Origin: Calycina herbarum
Lineage: Eukaryota; Ascomycota; Leotiomycetes; Helotiales; Pezizellaceae
Assembly (NCBI GenBank): GCA_001414485.1
Contig: LLEY01000044.1
Location: 1-64,000, forward strand
Direction: 5' to 3'
Length of the DNA: 64,000 nt
Below, one piece after another: positions 11,569-25,841 of the stretch (position 1 is the stretch's first letter; the number at the start of each line of letters is the position of its first letter). A program made the position numbers and the translations under genes. The notes below the pieces were generated by a model. The model ran no database searches. It was given only the letters and a program-made list of their open reading frames with translations, and was not told where the DNA came from.

Positions 11569-11897
11569 TGTGACAAACCTAATCTGCTAGCCCTCTGGTA
11601 GTTATCCTTACCTATAGCATACACAGGTGTAGCGGATAATTAGAGAAGTAAGAGGTGGTTTAATTGAAGATCTAAAGCTACAGAAGAGAAGAGAAGGAAA
11701 GAGGAGACTTCTAGAGGTCCTATAATATAGAGATAGTCAAGGAATTGATAAGTTATAGGAATGTTGATCTGTTTATAGAAATGGTTCCTAGCCTAGGTAG
11801 GAATAGTTCTAGGCTAGGCTAGGAATGGCAGGCTTTACGGACGCCGGCGAGCAGCCGTACGCGAGTCACGTGCTCGGCGGTGGCTAGGTCTGTAATA
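11569..11897 (-). repeat. LTR (3') of Z copy 1
   Basis: 329 bp, the same length as the three other Z LTRs. The end near 11830-11897 stays GC-rich and keeps GTCACGTG (CACGTG at 11867-11872). Confidence 0.9.
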
Positions 11898-14800
11898 TTA
11901 CCCCTCTCTTTAAGTAGAGCTCGCCTGCGAGCTCTGAACCTACTATTTTATAGGTAATTTATCCTCGTTCTTATAATATTCTAGCTCGTCTATACCCTCT
12001 TTCTAGCTCTATAACTATTCTACTAAGTACCTAGGAGGCCCTAGGAGAGAAGGATTTAGAGCGTGAAACTCTTAAAGCTTATATAAGCAGCCTATAAAGT
12101 TAGAAGCTGGGTACTAGGCCAGGTCTAGCTTACTTTATACCTATTAAACCTGGTATTATAATTTTCTATAATAGCCTTTAGAGGCTAGTACTTAGTCTAC
12201 ATCCTATTCGTTATACCTGTTAACTATAATAGGCAGTCCTAGTTCTTATAGCTGGCCTAGTAGCGGATTGTTAGGAGCTTTGTAAAGCTTGTCTATAGAG
12301 ATTATAGGCTATATTTTAATTATCGGAGGTAGGTCGACCTAGAAAGCGTTTCTAACCTTTTCTAGGACTGTATACGGACTAGCTATCTGCTAGTCGAGCT
12401 TACAGCTTAGGCGGTCTATATTCCACGTCTTTGTTAATACGTAGACCTTGTCGCCTATAGCAAAGTCTACTAGTCGCCGGTGCTTGTTTGCTTGCTTACG
12501 CTAGCGTTCCTAAGCAGCCTCGATTCTCTTACGGGCGGTTTCTCAGGCGCTGTGTATATAGGTTATGTACGCAACTGCTTCGTCTCGTGAAAGCTGTTTA
12601 CAGACGCTTATTAGCTCTTCCGGGCTCTAGCGGACCTAATTAAAGCTGGTACGTAGTACGTAACTAAGCTTGATTTATATAAGTAGAAGAGTTGTCGAGT
12701 CCTAGAGAAGTATAGCTTAAGCGTAGTCTATAATCGGTATTAGTTTAGACTAGTTATCTTAATAGTAGTTTATAAACGGGTAAAGGCGTTAGTTAATCTA
12801 CTAGTTTATATTCTTAGTTTAACTGTCGGTTTGTGCATATACGGCTATAGATAGCTTAATCTTAGTTTCTAGGATCTGGTTAAACTCTTACTAGAACTCT
12901 AAGACGAATTACAGACCGTGGTTAGAGATAATAGTATCTGACGGTCTATAATAGCGCTATACGTAGTCGAGGTAGATCTGCGTAGTCTTTTTTACGTCTA
13001 TAGTCTTTAGGTAAGGGATAGAGACAGATCTCTTACTTAGCTAGTAAATAAAGATAATAATTATATCTATCTTAGACTTATTAGAAGGGAATTCCTTAAA
13101 ATTAACTAATATATATTACTATAAGTGATCTAGGATAGGTAAGGGGTTAAGGAGTCTAGGGGAGCGGTCTTACGGTACGTGAGAGCGACGGCAGGTCTAG
13201 TAGTTATAGACGAATCGTTGTATATCTAAACGAAGGTACGGCTAGTAGTAGCGGTCTATAACTAGCTTTAGGGTCTTAGATTATCTAGGGTAGGCTACTA
13301 AGACTTGATTATAAACCTTGCTTAGTAAGCGTACTTTGAGATCGTCGTCCTCGGGCAGGATAAGCCGTTCTTGGTATAGCAGGAGGCTGTTATAGGTTGT
13401 CCAGCTAGGGCGTTCGTCCGTAGCGTACTAGCGGAGAGTGTTAAGGCCTATACTCGTACGATTAGCCTATAGGATATCGTTAATTAAGTTATATAGTCCG
13501 TCGGCTACTCTAACAGGTATAATATCTACGGAAGGGTCTAAGTCTAGGTTTATAATAATCTGTGAGTTGAGATTCTTAGGCTATAAGAGGACTTGTATAC
13601 GAGTAGATATCTTTATTACTATTTAACTATCTGCTTCTTAGTCTCAGCAAGTAAGGGAATCCGCTCGATTCTAGCTACTAGGCTTATAAGTAAGTAGGAA
13701 GTTAAATCGAGAGAGGGTTTCAGCCTAGCGGGCTTGTTAGCTAGATAAGGCTTTAGTTGTTATAAAGTACTTAAGAGCTTTATAGTTTGAAACAACCTGT
13801 ACCTAGTGTAGAGACCCTTCGAGCTTAGGTCTCTAGGCTTCTAGAGAACGTATAATAGCTAGTATCTCTTTATTATAAATCAGGTAGTTAATCTTAGTAG
13901 GTATTATTATCTTAGAGAAGTAAGCTATAGGGTGCTACTCTTAACTCGGCTATAACTGAAGAAGTATACCGCTAAGGACGCTGTTAGAGGAATCGGTCTT
14001 AACTATAGACTCGTATTACAGATTAAAGTATATAAGAAGAGGTATATTAATAAGCTAGGCCTTTAGCTTAGAGAAGGCGTCCTAATAAGCAGGTGTCTAC
14101 TAAAACAGCTGGTCTTTACAGGTTAGAGCCGTTAACAGGCGTACGACTCGTCTATAGTTAAGAATAAACTTCTAGTAGAAGTTATAAAAGCTAAGAAAGA
14201 ACTGAACACCGTAGACTATAATAGAGCGTTCCTAGTTATAGATCGTTTCTATCTTTTCTAGGTCTACTTTAATCCTATTAGTACTTATATAGAAGCCTAG
14301 GTACTTCGTATAAGTAACGTTAAACTTAGATTTCTTAATATTAGCTTATAAGCCAGCTTTACAAAGCTATAAAAGGACCTTATAAACGTGTTCCTAATAG
14401 TCTAGCTCGTTCTCGGAGTAAATAAGAATATTATTAAGGTAGGTAGTATAAAAGTCGTCTAAATAGTCAAAGAGTACGTCGTTTATAAACTGTTAATATA
14501 TTACAGGTCCGTTAGTTAGTCTAAAAGGTATAACTTTACACTTATAAGCTCTATAACAGGTCTAGAACGTTATTAGTTCCTTAGAATCAGGGTTAATCCA
14601 AATCTAGTGAAAAGCTTATTATATGTCTAGCTTTATAAAGATATAAGCCTTGCTTAGCTAAGTAAGAGTTTCGTCGATTAACAGAAGAGGATACTAGTCC
14701 TTACAGGTTAGGTTATTAAGCTTATAGTAATTAATATAGAACCGTAGAGAGCTGTTAGACTTCTTAATAAAGAGAATCGGGGCCGCAAAGAGGGCTTAGC

Positions 14801-17158
14801 TAGCCTTAATAAAACCTTTATAAAGGTTCTTAACAAGGTATTATTTTACAGCCTAGAGCTCGTCCGTTAACTAGTAGCAGAGGGGGCTATAGGACAAGTC
14901 GTCTACGTTCCCGTCTATAAGTTCGATCTTATAGTCGTATAGGCGACGAGGGAGAAGAGTATTAGACGTAGCTTTAGAGAAAACGTCTACGAGATCCTAG
15001 TAAGCTCTGAGGAGGCTTTCTTAGACCCGTAAGTCGTCTTTTTAATCCGTAAGCTTTTTTTCTATTAAGTAATCGATCTTATAAAGAGAGGTACTAAAGG
15101 CCGTAGCTTCAGTGTCTTATAGGTTACGGCGATATATAGCAGCACCGATAACAGCGATGTCTACTAGTGGCAGGTTAAGACGTACACGTTTCAGGCGCGC
15201 TATAGAGGCTTTACGGATATCTAAACCTATAAGAGCGTGGTTTATATTTCGTAAGTTGTTTTAGCAGTCCTAGTACTCGCTATAATATACGGCTAGGGGT
15301 GTAGTAGGCAGGCGCGCCAGGATCCGAGGGACTAGCAGCTCGTTAATAAGGCTTATAAACAGTTATAGGTCTTCCTAGTATTTGCGTACGACCTGTTCTT
15401 CTAAGGCCTGATCGCGGCGATCCGCGTTAGCTTAGTAATCTAGGTTTAAAGGCCGAGTTTATAGGATCCTAGGATCTAGGAGGCGTAGCTAGACAAAGTT
15501 AGAAGAAGAAGAGAGATCTGTAGGCTATATAAGTCAGCGCTGGCGGGGGTTGAGTTATACGTTAAGCTAGTTAAACTATATATACCTAAGAATAAGGTCT
15601 TAATAGCTAGTATTAAGAAGGACTATAGAGACGTTATACTATTTACAGCTGTCTATATGTAAATAAAGAACAATATAACAGTCTACGGACTGTCGACTCT
15701 GTCTATTAAAGCCACGAACTATAATAGAAGTAGGAAGAGTATAAATAGTTAAAGAGAAGAAGCGAGCTAGCCCTTAAACAAACTTTATACTAATAAGTAC
15801 GAAGCTGTTTACTCTAGTATTAGCTAGAGTAGAGGTTTTAAATCTATATCTATTAAAAACCAAGTTATAAGAGACTATAAACTGTTTTCCTCTAAGTAGC
15901 TAACTTAGATCGATAGCTAACTAGCTAGGACCTCGGTAAAGTAAGCCTAGGGAGGAGACTTTCTCTAGACTTGGTCGTTTTCCGACTGTCCTAAGTTAGA
16001 CGTAGGCTCTACAAGCTTATTAACGTCTATAATAGGCTTAGAGTTCTTAGGGCATTCGCAGGCATAGTGCTCAGTCCTCCTACACTTGAAGTAGGCGTCG
16101 TCCGGTTCCTTACAGGCAGGCGTTGGTTTACGTAATAGTTTGTAAAGGCGGGGGGCCGGGGTAGAGGAGGTTATATAGAACGCAGTTTAAGTAGTAGTGA
16201 AAGTTCTAGCTAGGCGGGAGGTAGTAGTAGCAGTTATAGGCCGGGGGATAAGACGAGCGGTTCGTAAGTTGCTTCTACGGAGCTAAAGTCTTTATAAGTT
16301 CTTATTAACAAGTCGACACTTGTTTACTAGGGCTGTACTTATGAGCAGGACGTCTAAGAATAGTAAGACAGACTGTTGTAGAAGTAGCGTAAGCTTATTA
16401 TATAAGTCGGGCTATAAGTCGTCCGTCGGGATCCGTCTAGTGCTTGTAAGGTGTAAGAAGCGAGTATAGAAGGTTGCGAAAGTCTTATCATCTCTTATAA
16501 CAAGCCGGCGGAATTCGATATAGGCGTCTTATGCTTTAAACGGGTTCTCTAGAATATCTATAAGATATACGATTATTTCTTTTATAGACTGAAACGGCTT
16601 AGGTCCCTTCTAGTAACGGGGTATAAGATGCTTCTAAGTAATATTAGCTATATAGTTAAAAACGTAAGCTATCTTTGCTTCCTCTAGCTTAAACATAGAG
16701 GCGTTGATAAGGAACTTGTCCTTAATCTAGATCTTCTAGTTGTCGAAGGTTAGAGACGAGCCATCTATTAAGGGCTTAGTATCCTTAAGCTTAACCGTAA
16801 ACGACCTATGTTATCTAGTTTTAGACAGGGTATTCTCTCGCGGAGGGGTACAGACGTCGTCTAGTTGTTCTCGTAGTAGGCGGACCTGTTTTAAGGCTAT
16901 AGTAAGCTGTTGAGCGTCTGTAGGCTAGTCGACAGACATCGTTGTAGACAACTTAGTTATAAGGACAGAGGGTATAGGTAGAAGAGCCTCAAGCTCTTGT
17001 GCACGGTGGTGGGCGCGGGTATACAGGGCTATATAAGGCGCTGGTGGCATCTACGAGTAGTCTATACAAACCGTAGGTGTCGTGTTAGAATCGTAACAGA
17101 TATTCTAATCCTTTCTAGGAGCAGTAGTAAATAGAGAGAAGAAGGGAGCTTTAGATAA

Positions 17159-17487
17159 TATAACAAACCTAATCTACTAGCCCTCTAGTAGTTATCCTTA
17201 CCTATAGTATATATAGATATAGCAGATAATTAGAGAAGTAAGAGGTAGTTTAATTAAAGATCTAAAGCTATAGAAGAGAAGAGAAGAAAAGAGAAGACTT
17301 CTAGAGGTTCTATAATATAGAGATAGCTAAGGAATCGATAAGTTATAGGAATGTTAATCCGTTTATAGAAATGGTTCCTAGCCTAGGTAGGAATAGTTCT
17401 AGGCCAGGCTAGGAATAGCAGGCTTTGCGGACGCCGGCGAGCAGCCGTACGCGAGTCACGTGCTCGGCGGTGGCCAGGTCCGTAACA
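17159..17487 (-). repeat. LTR (5') of Z copy 1
   Basis: 329 bp, aligned along its length with 11569-11897. It begins TATAAC and ends CGTAACA in plus-strand sense, and shows more A/T changes than its partner. Confidence 0.9.
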
Positions 17488-18725
17488 TTATAACGAACTC
17501 CTAGTCCTTTAAAGAACGCTTATAGAATATATAGACAAAGGCTAGATTCGAGTTAGTAACTCTTCTACTACTACCTCTATACTCTTCGTAGGAAAGCTAG
17601 GAGGAGGTCTATAGTTCTATATTAATTACTACGCTTTAAAGAAAGTTATACGAAAGAACCGGTACCTACTTCCTCTGATCTACGAAACCTTATATCGAGC
17701 TAGTAAAGTAAGATAGTATATAAAACTCGATATAAGCTAGGCTTTTTATAGAATCTAGATTATAAAAGAAGACAAATAGAAGACAGCTTTCTATATAAGA
17801 TATAGATTATACGAATAGCTAGTTACTTCTTTTAGACTTATAAACGTGCTAAGTACGTTCTAAAGATACGTTAACTAGACGCTATAGAAATACCTTAATA
17901 ACTTCTACTCCGCTTACGTAGACGATATTCTAATATTTATAGATAGAACTCTTGAAGAATATAAAGAACAAGTTAAGCTTATTCTAAAGAAGTTTAAAAA
18001 CGTAGAGCTCTTTCTCGATATCGATAAATACGAATTCTTAGTTATATAGACGAAGTATCTAGGGTTTATCTTTGATATTAACTTAAGAGTAGAAATAGAT
18101 CTAGAAAAGGTTAAAGCGATTCTTAAATAAGAAGCATCTATAATAGTTAAGACTATACGAAGTTTCCTTAGCTTTATAAACTTCTACTAGAATTTTATTA
18201 AAGACTATTCTAATATCGTAAGACCTCTTATAGAACTTACTTATAAGAAACACGTATTTATAGAGACGAACGAATATTAAAACGTCTTTAAACGACTTAA
18301 GTATATGTTTACTATAGCTCTAGCTCTTATACGATTTAACTGCGAAAGATAAACGATTATATAAATAGACTCTTCTAGCTAGTATATTAGTAGCGCGCTT
18401 ATATAATATAACGACGAAGGACTCTTATACCTCTATACTTTCTTTTCAAAGAAGAACTTACCTACTAAGTATAACTATAAAATCTACGATAAGGAAATAC
18501 TAGCTATTATATAGTATCTAGAGACTTAGGATTCTAAATTACAAAGTATAAACAGCTTTGAAATTCGAATAGACTATAAGAACCTCGAGTACTTTATAAT
18601 AGTTTAGAAGCTTATAGAACGATAAATTTAATAGTCCTTAGCTCTTTTAAAGTATAATTTCAAGATTACGTATATTTAAGAGAAAGACAACGTTCGAGCT
18701 AACGCTCTCTCGCGACGCGAATAAG

Positions 18726-19070
18726 TGTCACGAATCACGTGCCAGCACGTGAATAAGTGAAGTCCAGGCGACGCTCTGATAGGACAAGTACTATTGTAAC
18801 CCTGATAGGTGGAAAGGATTAAATGTGGAAGGACATATAATCCTGAGGATCTTATTACAGTTATATCACGTGACTCGGTTGGAACGGTCAGGTGATGGAG
18901 TCCAGTTTTGAGGAGCCTGGAAATGGAGTCGGACTCCATCTTTGGGACTCCATCTTTAGGACTCCTGCTAAGCAGGACTCTAATATGAACGAAGGTTCTA
19001 TATAAGACTAGCACGTCTGCCATTAGATAGGAGCTTCGTGCTCAACTTTAGTTATCAATCTTATTATCTT
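18726..19070 (+). repeat. Partial LTR at the left end of C'
   Basis: It starts TGTCACGAATCACG, carries several CACGTG motifs, and shares with the B LTRs the segment from GAAGGTTCTATATAAGACT through TTATTATCTT. It stops where the U5-side sequence of B should begin. Unlike most copies it has few RIP changes. Confidence 0.75.
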
Positions 19071-19235
19071 GTTTGACAAAAAAAGCTACCTTATATATCA
19101 GACCGTCTTCCACGGTTCCCTTAGGTTCCGGAAGGGTTCTAATAAAGCATCTCTCTATTAACCAGTCTAATATAGCTCGCGGTTCGTAACGAACCTATTT
19201 AACAGTTGTTTCTCCTAGAATTTCAGCGACCTATT

Positions 19236-19698
19236 TGTTACGAACCACGGTTGCGTAGTAAGTAGTCTAGACGGCGTTCTAACAGGACAAGGCATAACAT
19301 CCGGGAATGGAAGGTAACACAGGAGGAAATCAGTAATACAAAGGACATTTGGGAATTTCAGGATCTCACTATTATAGTACTGTTAGAAGTCACGTGCGGT
19401 TATGTGACGTGATCGCCTACATCGCTCTAATCGCCTTAATCGCGAGCGACGCGAGCGATATAAGCGATGTAAGCGATGTACTTAAGAATGAAGGTTCTAT
19501 ATAAGACTGGCACTTCTGCTATTAGATAAGAGCTTCGTGCTTAACTTTAGTTATTAATCTTATTATCTTATTTAATATCTTTAATATAAGTAACGAGTTT
19601 ACTTCTAAGTAAATAACCTAGTATATCTATACTTCTTACTTATATACTAACCTTCGAGACTTAGTTATCTTTATTTAGTTTATTTAAGTTTTGTTATA
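19236..19698 (+). repeat. 5' LTR of B1
   Basis: 463 bp, TGTTACGAACC...GTTATA. It holds short tandem units of the AAGCGATGT type before a TATATAAG-like promoter box. The first about 230 bp are nearly free of RIP; the rest is strongly mutated. Confidence 0.85.
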
Positions 19699-22600
19699 CT
19701 TTAAGTACCTACTTAGAAGTTCAGTCGCTATAGCCCTAGCAACCTCTGTAGTAGCTAGCTTAAATACTAGTTAAGTTAACGTTATAGGAACATCTAGAAG
19801 TGCTACTAGAAGAACACCTACTAGTATATAATCAACTAAGTACGACGATAATATTAGTATACCGGACGCCCCCGAGCTCTATAAGGTTAAAGTACTTAAG
19901 TCTATTAAAGTTAAGATACTAGATATATATTATAAGAAGTGAAAGAAACTTAACTTATTCCTTCTCTAAATAGACATCTACTTTAACTTTAACTCTAATA
20001 AGTTTAAAGGTAATTATATCTTATAAACTATCTTCGCTATCTCCTACCTTAGAGGATTAGTATTAGAATAGGCCTAGTTATACTTAGAGGACTTCTTTAA
20101 GAATAAGAATAAAGATAGAAAGATAAAATTAACTAAGATTATATTTAAATCTTAGAAAGGATTTAAGATAACTATTAGAAAAGTCTTTAAAAACTTCGAT
20201 ATAATCTAAACAGCTATATATAAGCTTTTAGAGTTATACTAGACTAGATTAGTAATAGATTATACTAATAAGTTTTAATAATATAGAACGAAATCGGAGT
20301 AGAATACTATTACTCTTATAGAACTCTTCTATAGAGGATTAAAGGTATATATCTATAAAGAAATAGCTAAGTAGAATATATAGTTCTTAACTATTATAGG
20401 TATAATTAAGGAAGTTGTCTAGTTAGATAACCGCTTATACGAATTTAGAAAGAGTAACCCTAAGTATAGAGAAAAGAGCTAAGAGTTAGGAAAGTAGAAA
20501 CACTCTTATACTAAACATAGTAAGGAGGTAAACGCTATATAGAAGAAAACCTTTCTAAGGAAAGGAGGACTTTCCTAGAAGAAGCGAAATTATTAATATA
20601 AGTAGAACTTGTGTTATAACTATAGCCTCTCTAGCTATAGAGTAAATAAGTATAGTAAGAAGAAAGACTCTAATAAGAAGAGACGAATTAACGCTACGGT
20701 TCGTAAGAAAGTAGTATTACTCGATAAAATTAAACTTATAGATAAGAAACTCAAAGCCTAAGAATATAGTATATAAATTAAAATAGACGTTATAAATATA
20801 ATAGTAGACGCTATATACTTATAGCTAAACAAAGGAATTAAGTTATAAGTTAGTAAGGTATAAGACACTAATAATAATAGAGATCTATTACTTAAAGAAT
20901 ATTATAATATATAGTTAGAAATAGATTACGAATTGCTTCTTTAGATAGAATATAAATTACTACTATTAATAAGTTTATTAGAGTTATCGAAGTTAGAATC
21001 TAACTTATTAGAGGTAAATCCTAGAATATATAAACCTAAAAAAGAAGAAACATAGGTATTTATCGAGACCTTTAAGAGAGGAAATAGATAGGTATATATA
21101 GAAGAATAGAAACCTGATTTTTAAAGCCTATATTCTACTTAAGGAATTAATCCTACTATCTTAACTACTTATAAGATAGTAAGGAATAGTTAAGATCGAG
21201 TAACTATAGTTAGCTCTATTAATAGCGAAGAAACTATTAAGTTTAAGAAGCTAGGACTAGAATAGATAATACTAAATAACTACCTAGAAGAGGGAGATCT
21301 ATAGAAGGTTACTAATTTAAAAGATAATACTACTGAATAGCAGTAGTATTATCTAGAGAGATTTAATAAATATAATAGATATCTAAAGTTAGATATAACT
21401 ACCTACCTTCTTAGTTAAGACTATAAGTTAGAAATTAATAGAAAATATTAGGTATTAAAGGTTGAAAAAGGAGTTATAATAGTATTTAAAGAATTAGAGG
21501 ACTAGCGAATATTTAGAGTTATTAAGATAGACCTCTAAGCTAATCTAATCTAGGAATTCTACTAACCTATAAAAGGTAAATAATAGACTACTAAGATATT
21601 ATATAAAGTAACTATTAAATAGGTTTAGTATAAACTACGAGTATTATTAGACTAGTCTATAGAAAGACGTTTTATAGAAACACTTCTAGAACTTGAGAGA
21701 ATAGTAGAAGATAGTCTAGTATATAAAGTAGCTTTTTCTAATAATAAAAAAGTAATATTCTTCCTAAGTTCTTAGAAAGGAGATAATAGTAAGAAAAGAT
21801 TCAAGGTTTATTATATTAAACTAGAAAATTATACTATTATAGGAGAGTTAAATACTATATCTAGAGAAAATTAACTTATAATAATAGTAAAGATAAGAGG
21901 AAAGGAACTCTAAGTCTTAATTAATTCTAGAGTAATAGGTAATTTCCTTTCCCCGGTAGCTTAGAAGAAGCTAAACGTCTTAATTAAAGATATAAGGCCT
22001 TACTACCTAGGAGTAGTTAACAGAATAGACGTTATATACTAGGACGGAATTATTAATTAGTAAACTATTCTAATAAAGATTACTATTAAAGAATACTACT
22101 TAGATATATAATTTAATATTATTAAAATAGGGAATAAGGAAGTAATACTTAGTATATTATAGATTTAAGAATATAATCTAGATATTAACTAGAAGGCTTA
22201 GAAAATAACCTTTAGTCGATATAATTACATAGGTTTATAATTATAACTATAAGGCTAGAACGAGGTTAGCGCCACCTCTTCTAAGACGCTAGAACACCTA
22301 GCCTAGGGTTCTCTACAGGTTAGTAAGATAGCTAATAACGAAATACCTATATAGTATAGAGAATTTAAAGCTTTATTCAAAAACCTAGAAGACTTACGAG
22401 CTTTACTAGAACATTACTTATAGAATTATAAGATTAAATTAAAAGAGGGTTATTACCTCTTAAAGTAGAAGCTTCGGTTATATAACTAGAAAAGCCTATA
22501 GAGAATAGAAAGTTATATAAAGAAAGGTATTAAGAAGGGATATATTAGAAAATCTAAGTTACTAATTACCTTAAATATACTTATTATTAAAAAGAAAGAC

Positions 22601-25269
22601 GATCTAGATAGAAGAGTATATATTAATTACTAAGAAGTAAATTATACTATAGTTAAGAACGCTTATCTACTACTACTTAGCTAATACTTATAGGATAAGT
22701 TAGGCAAAGTAGTATAATTTACGAAATTAGATTAATAAAATACTTATAGACTTATATAAATAAAAGTCAGAGATGAATAGAAGATAGTATTTACCTTACT
22801 ATTAAGCCTTTATAAATATATAGTTATACTATTTAGACTTTATAATATACTAGCTATATATTAGAGATAAAATAATAATATTTTAAGAGATCTTCTAAGA
22901 GTAATAGTAATCTATTACTTAGATAATATTTTAATCTTCTTAGAAAAAGGAGAAGAATATAAGAGATATATTAAAGAAGTTTTATAATAACTTATAAAAG
23001 TAAACTCTTAGTTGAAACTTTCGAAATACGAGTTTAGAGTAACTTAGACACTTTTCTTAGAATAGGTGTTTAGCTTAGAGAAAATAGAGATAGATCTAGT
23101 AAAGATCTAGAATATCTTAAACTAGAAGTTACTAGAGAATATAAAAGATATATAGTCCTTCCTTAGATTTATAAACTTTTACTATCTATTTATATAAGAC
23201 TATATAAAGATTACTAAACTAATAATAATACTAGTTAAGAAAGCTATTAAATTTATTTAGAATAAATAGACTAAGAACGCTTTTTAAAGAATTAAAGCGA
23301 GGTTTATAGAAAAACCTATTCTATATAACTTTAATATAGAAAAACCAAGTATAATTAAAATAAACATCTTAGATATATTAATAAGTATAATTTACCTATA
23401 ACTAAATATAAAAGAGAAACTTATACCTATTATATATTATTCTAAAATATTTAACCTAGTATAATAAAACTATAGTATTTTTAATAAAGAATTACTTACT
23501 ATAGTATTAGCCTTAGAATACTAGAGAATCTATTTATAGCTAGTAAAATACTAAGTTACGATTCTATCTAACTATAAGAACCTTAAGACGTTTATAACGA
23601 CTAAGGAACTTATAACTAGACAGTTAGCTAGATAGTTAGAAATATTAGAAGGGTTTAATATTATTATTTAATATATAAAGAGAACGTTAAACGCTTAAGC
23701 TAATACTCTTAGCTAGAAACCTAGATATAAGAGAGATAAAGAGTATAAGAAGATTATAATCTTAAAAACTCTTAAAAATAGAGACTTAGTACCTACTATA
23801 TATGAAATAGTAGTAATAAATAATATCTAAATAGATAAAATTTAGAATATATATAAGAGATATAACTAGTATATAAAAGGGAAATTATAAGTTCCTAGCT
23901 TATATATAAAAGAATTTATATAAGAATACTATACTATACCTACTTATAGTTACTAAGGAATTCGTAGAACTCTCTAGAGAATAAGATAATACTACTATAT
24001 TAATCAGTTATCTACGATAGTTAAAGAATTAATAGTAGAATATAATACCTATACTAGGAATAAGGCTTCTTACTATACTTCTTATAAATAGATAAATACT
24101 ACTCTAATACTATAAATACCTTAGAAATCGATATCTATAGATTTTATTATTAAACTACTAAAATCTAAGGATCTAATAATAGAGATTAAATATAATTCTA
24201 TCCTAGTTATTATAGAACAGCTTATGAAATATATAATTCTAGTACTATATATAGAATTAAGTATAGCTAAGGAATTAGTATTTATATTTCTAAAAGAAGT
24301 AGTCTTAAGATATAGACTACTAGAAGAAATAATCTTAGATAGAGACAAGCTCTTTACTTTAAAATTTTAAATTACTCTTATAAAACGATTAAGTATAAAA
24401 AGAAAACTTTTTATAGCTTTTTACTCTTAAATAAATAGAGGAAATAAATAGATAAATTAAGTAATTAAAATATACCTTTATTATTATATAAACTACTAGT
24501 AAAACAACTAGGTAGAACTACTACTCTTAGTATAGTTTATTTATAATAGTTTAGTAATAGAAATAATACTTGTTATACTATTCTATACTAACTTTAGATA
24601 CGAATTATTAGTATATTAAGAACTACTATCTATAACTATTAATAACTAACTTACTTATATTTAAGTCTTAAAAATTAAAAGTCTATATAAGGAACTTATA
24701 GAGGATTTATAGTTTATAGCTAAAAGAAATATATACTACTATAATAAATAACGTAGTTAGAAGCTAATACTAAAAGAGAGAGATAAAGTCTACTTAGTAT
24801 AAAAAAATATTAATATAAAAAGACTAAGTAATAAACTAGATTATAAAAAACTTAGACTATTTAAAATCAAATAAGTTAAGAGATCTTTAAATTATAAACT
24901 AGCGCTACTAAAGATAATAAATATCTACCTAGTATTCTATATATTCTTACTTAAACTAGTACTACTAGGAGTACTACTAGCTCTAATTATAGAAATTTAA
25001 CTAGTAAACCTAAACGCTAAGTACGAAGTTAAAAGGATTCTTAATTATAAGCTAGTTAAAGAATAAGTTAAGTACTTAATTAAATAGTTAGATTACTTAT
25101 ACTTAGAAAACACTTAGAAGCTAAAAAGTAATCTTAACTATTACCTAGAGGAACTTTAAGAGTTCTACTACTAAAACCTAGAGTTACCTATATCTCGTAG
25201 TTAGAAGAGAAAGTCTTAAGAAAAGCCGAATTAAGAGTCAGCTTAGTAACAAAAGCAGGGTCGTTAGAA

Positions 25270-25835
25270 GAAGAAGAGGCCGCTAGCTAGGTAATCTCTA
25301 ATTCCCTCTCTTCTTTCTCCTTCTCTGCTTTTTCCTTCTTATTAGCTTTATTAAGCTCTTATAGGTTAGTAAGACTATGATAGAGTATCTCTTACTCCTA
25401 CTTTATAAGAAAGTATTATTATTTTTATAGACGAAGGATCTTCTATATAGCTTCTTCTTAAATCTTATAAGCTATCTCTTCCTTCTATTATAACTACTAC
25501 TTCTAGATATTAATAGATTCTTACTTAAAAATTAAAAGTATTTAGTTTTACGATTTAATATTATAAGATTTACTCTTCCTAGTATACTTAGAGTACTTAG
25601 AACTACTAGAAACGCTAATATATTAATAACTAGTTTTTATATTTATATAATAAGTATAAGGAATTATTTTACGTCTTAAACGTTTGATTCGAAGAGTATT
25701 AAGAGTTTTATATTATTTAAGCTTATCTTTTAAAAGAGGTGTTAATAATATAATAGGAACTAGAGAGGCTGCTAGCCTCTTAATAATATTTTCTTAGGCT
25801 ATACTTAAGTATAGGGATACGCTAGCCTAAGAAGA
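25270..25835 (-). pseudogene. Antisense reading frame in the 3' part of B1
   Basis: Between the chromodomain stop and the 3' LTR the minus strand reads as one long frame interrupted only by TAA/TAG at positions that look like Gln codons. The sequence is rich in Lys, Glu, Gln and Ser and ends in a charged coiled-coil-like stretch. The same frame is found in the equivalent place in B4. I do not recognise the family. Confidence 0.55.
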
Positions 25836-25841
25836 GGATAG

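Larger units (their letters stand above)
11569..17487 (-). mobile_element. Ty3/Gypsy retrotransposon Z, copy 1 (5919 bp), nested in A
   Basis: Two 329-bp LTRs (11569-11897 and 17159-17487) bound a 5261-bp interior. The target-site duplication is TTATA (11564-11568 and 17488-17492). Removing the element rejoins the reverse transcriptase frame of A exactly. The minus strand encodes gag from about 16939, a zinc knuckle at about 16045-16090 whose first Cys is mutated, then protease, reverse transcriptase (a YLNN-type catalytic motif near 14400-14440), RNase H and integrase toward 12100. Stops at Gln and Trp codons are everywhere. The outer LTR reads TGTGAC at its end while the inner copy reads TATAAC, a pair of RIP changes. 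Confidence 0.9.

Noticed and set aside
18676..19023. Minus-strand open frame of 115 codons
   Set aside because: It spans the end of the element A frame and the LTR of C'; an LTR is not expected to code.
24121..24348. Minus-strand open frame inside B1 integrase
   Set aside because: Shadow of the integrase core on the plus strand.
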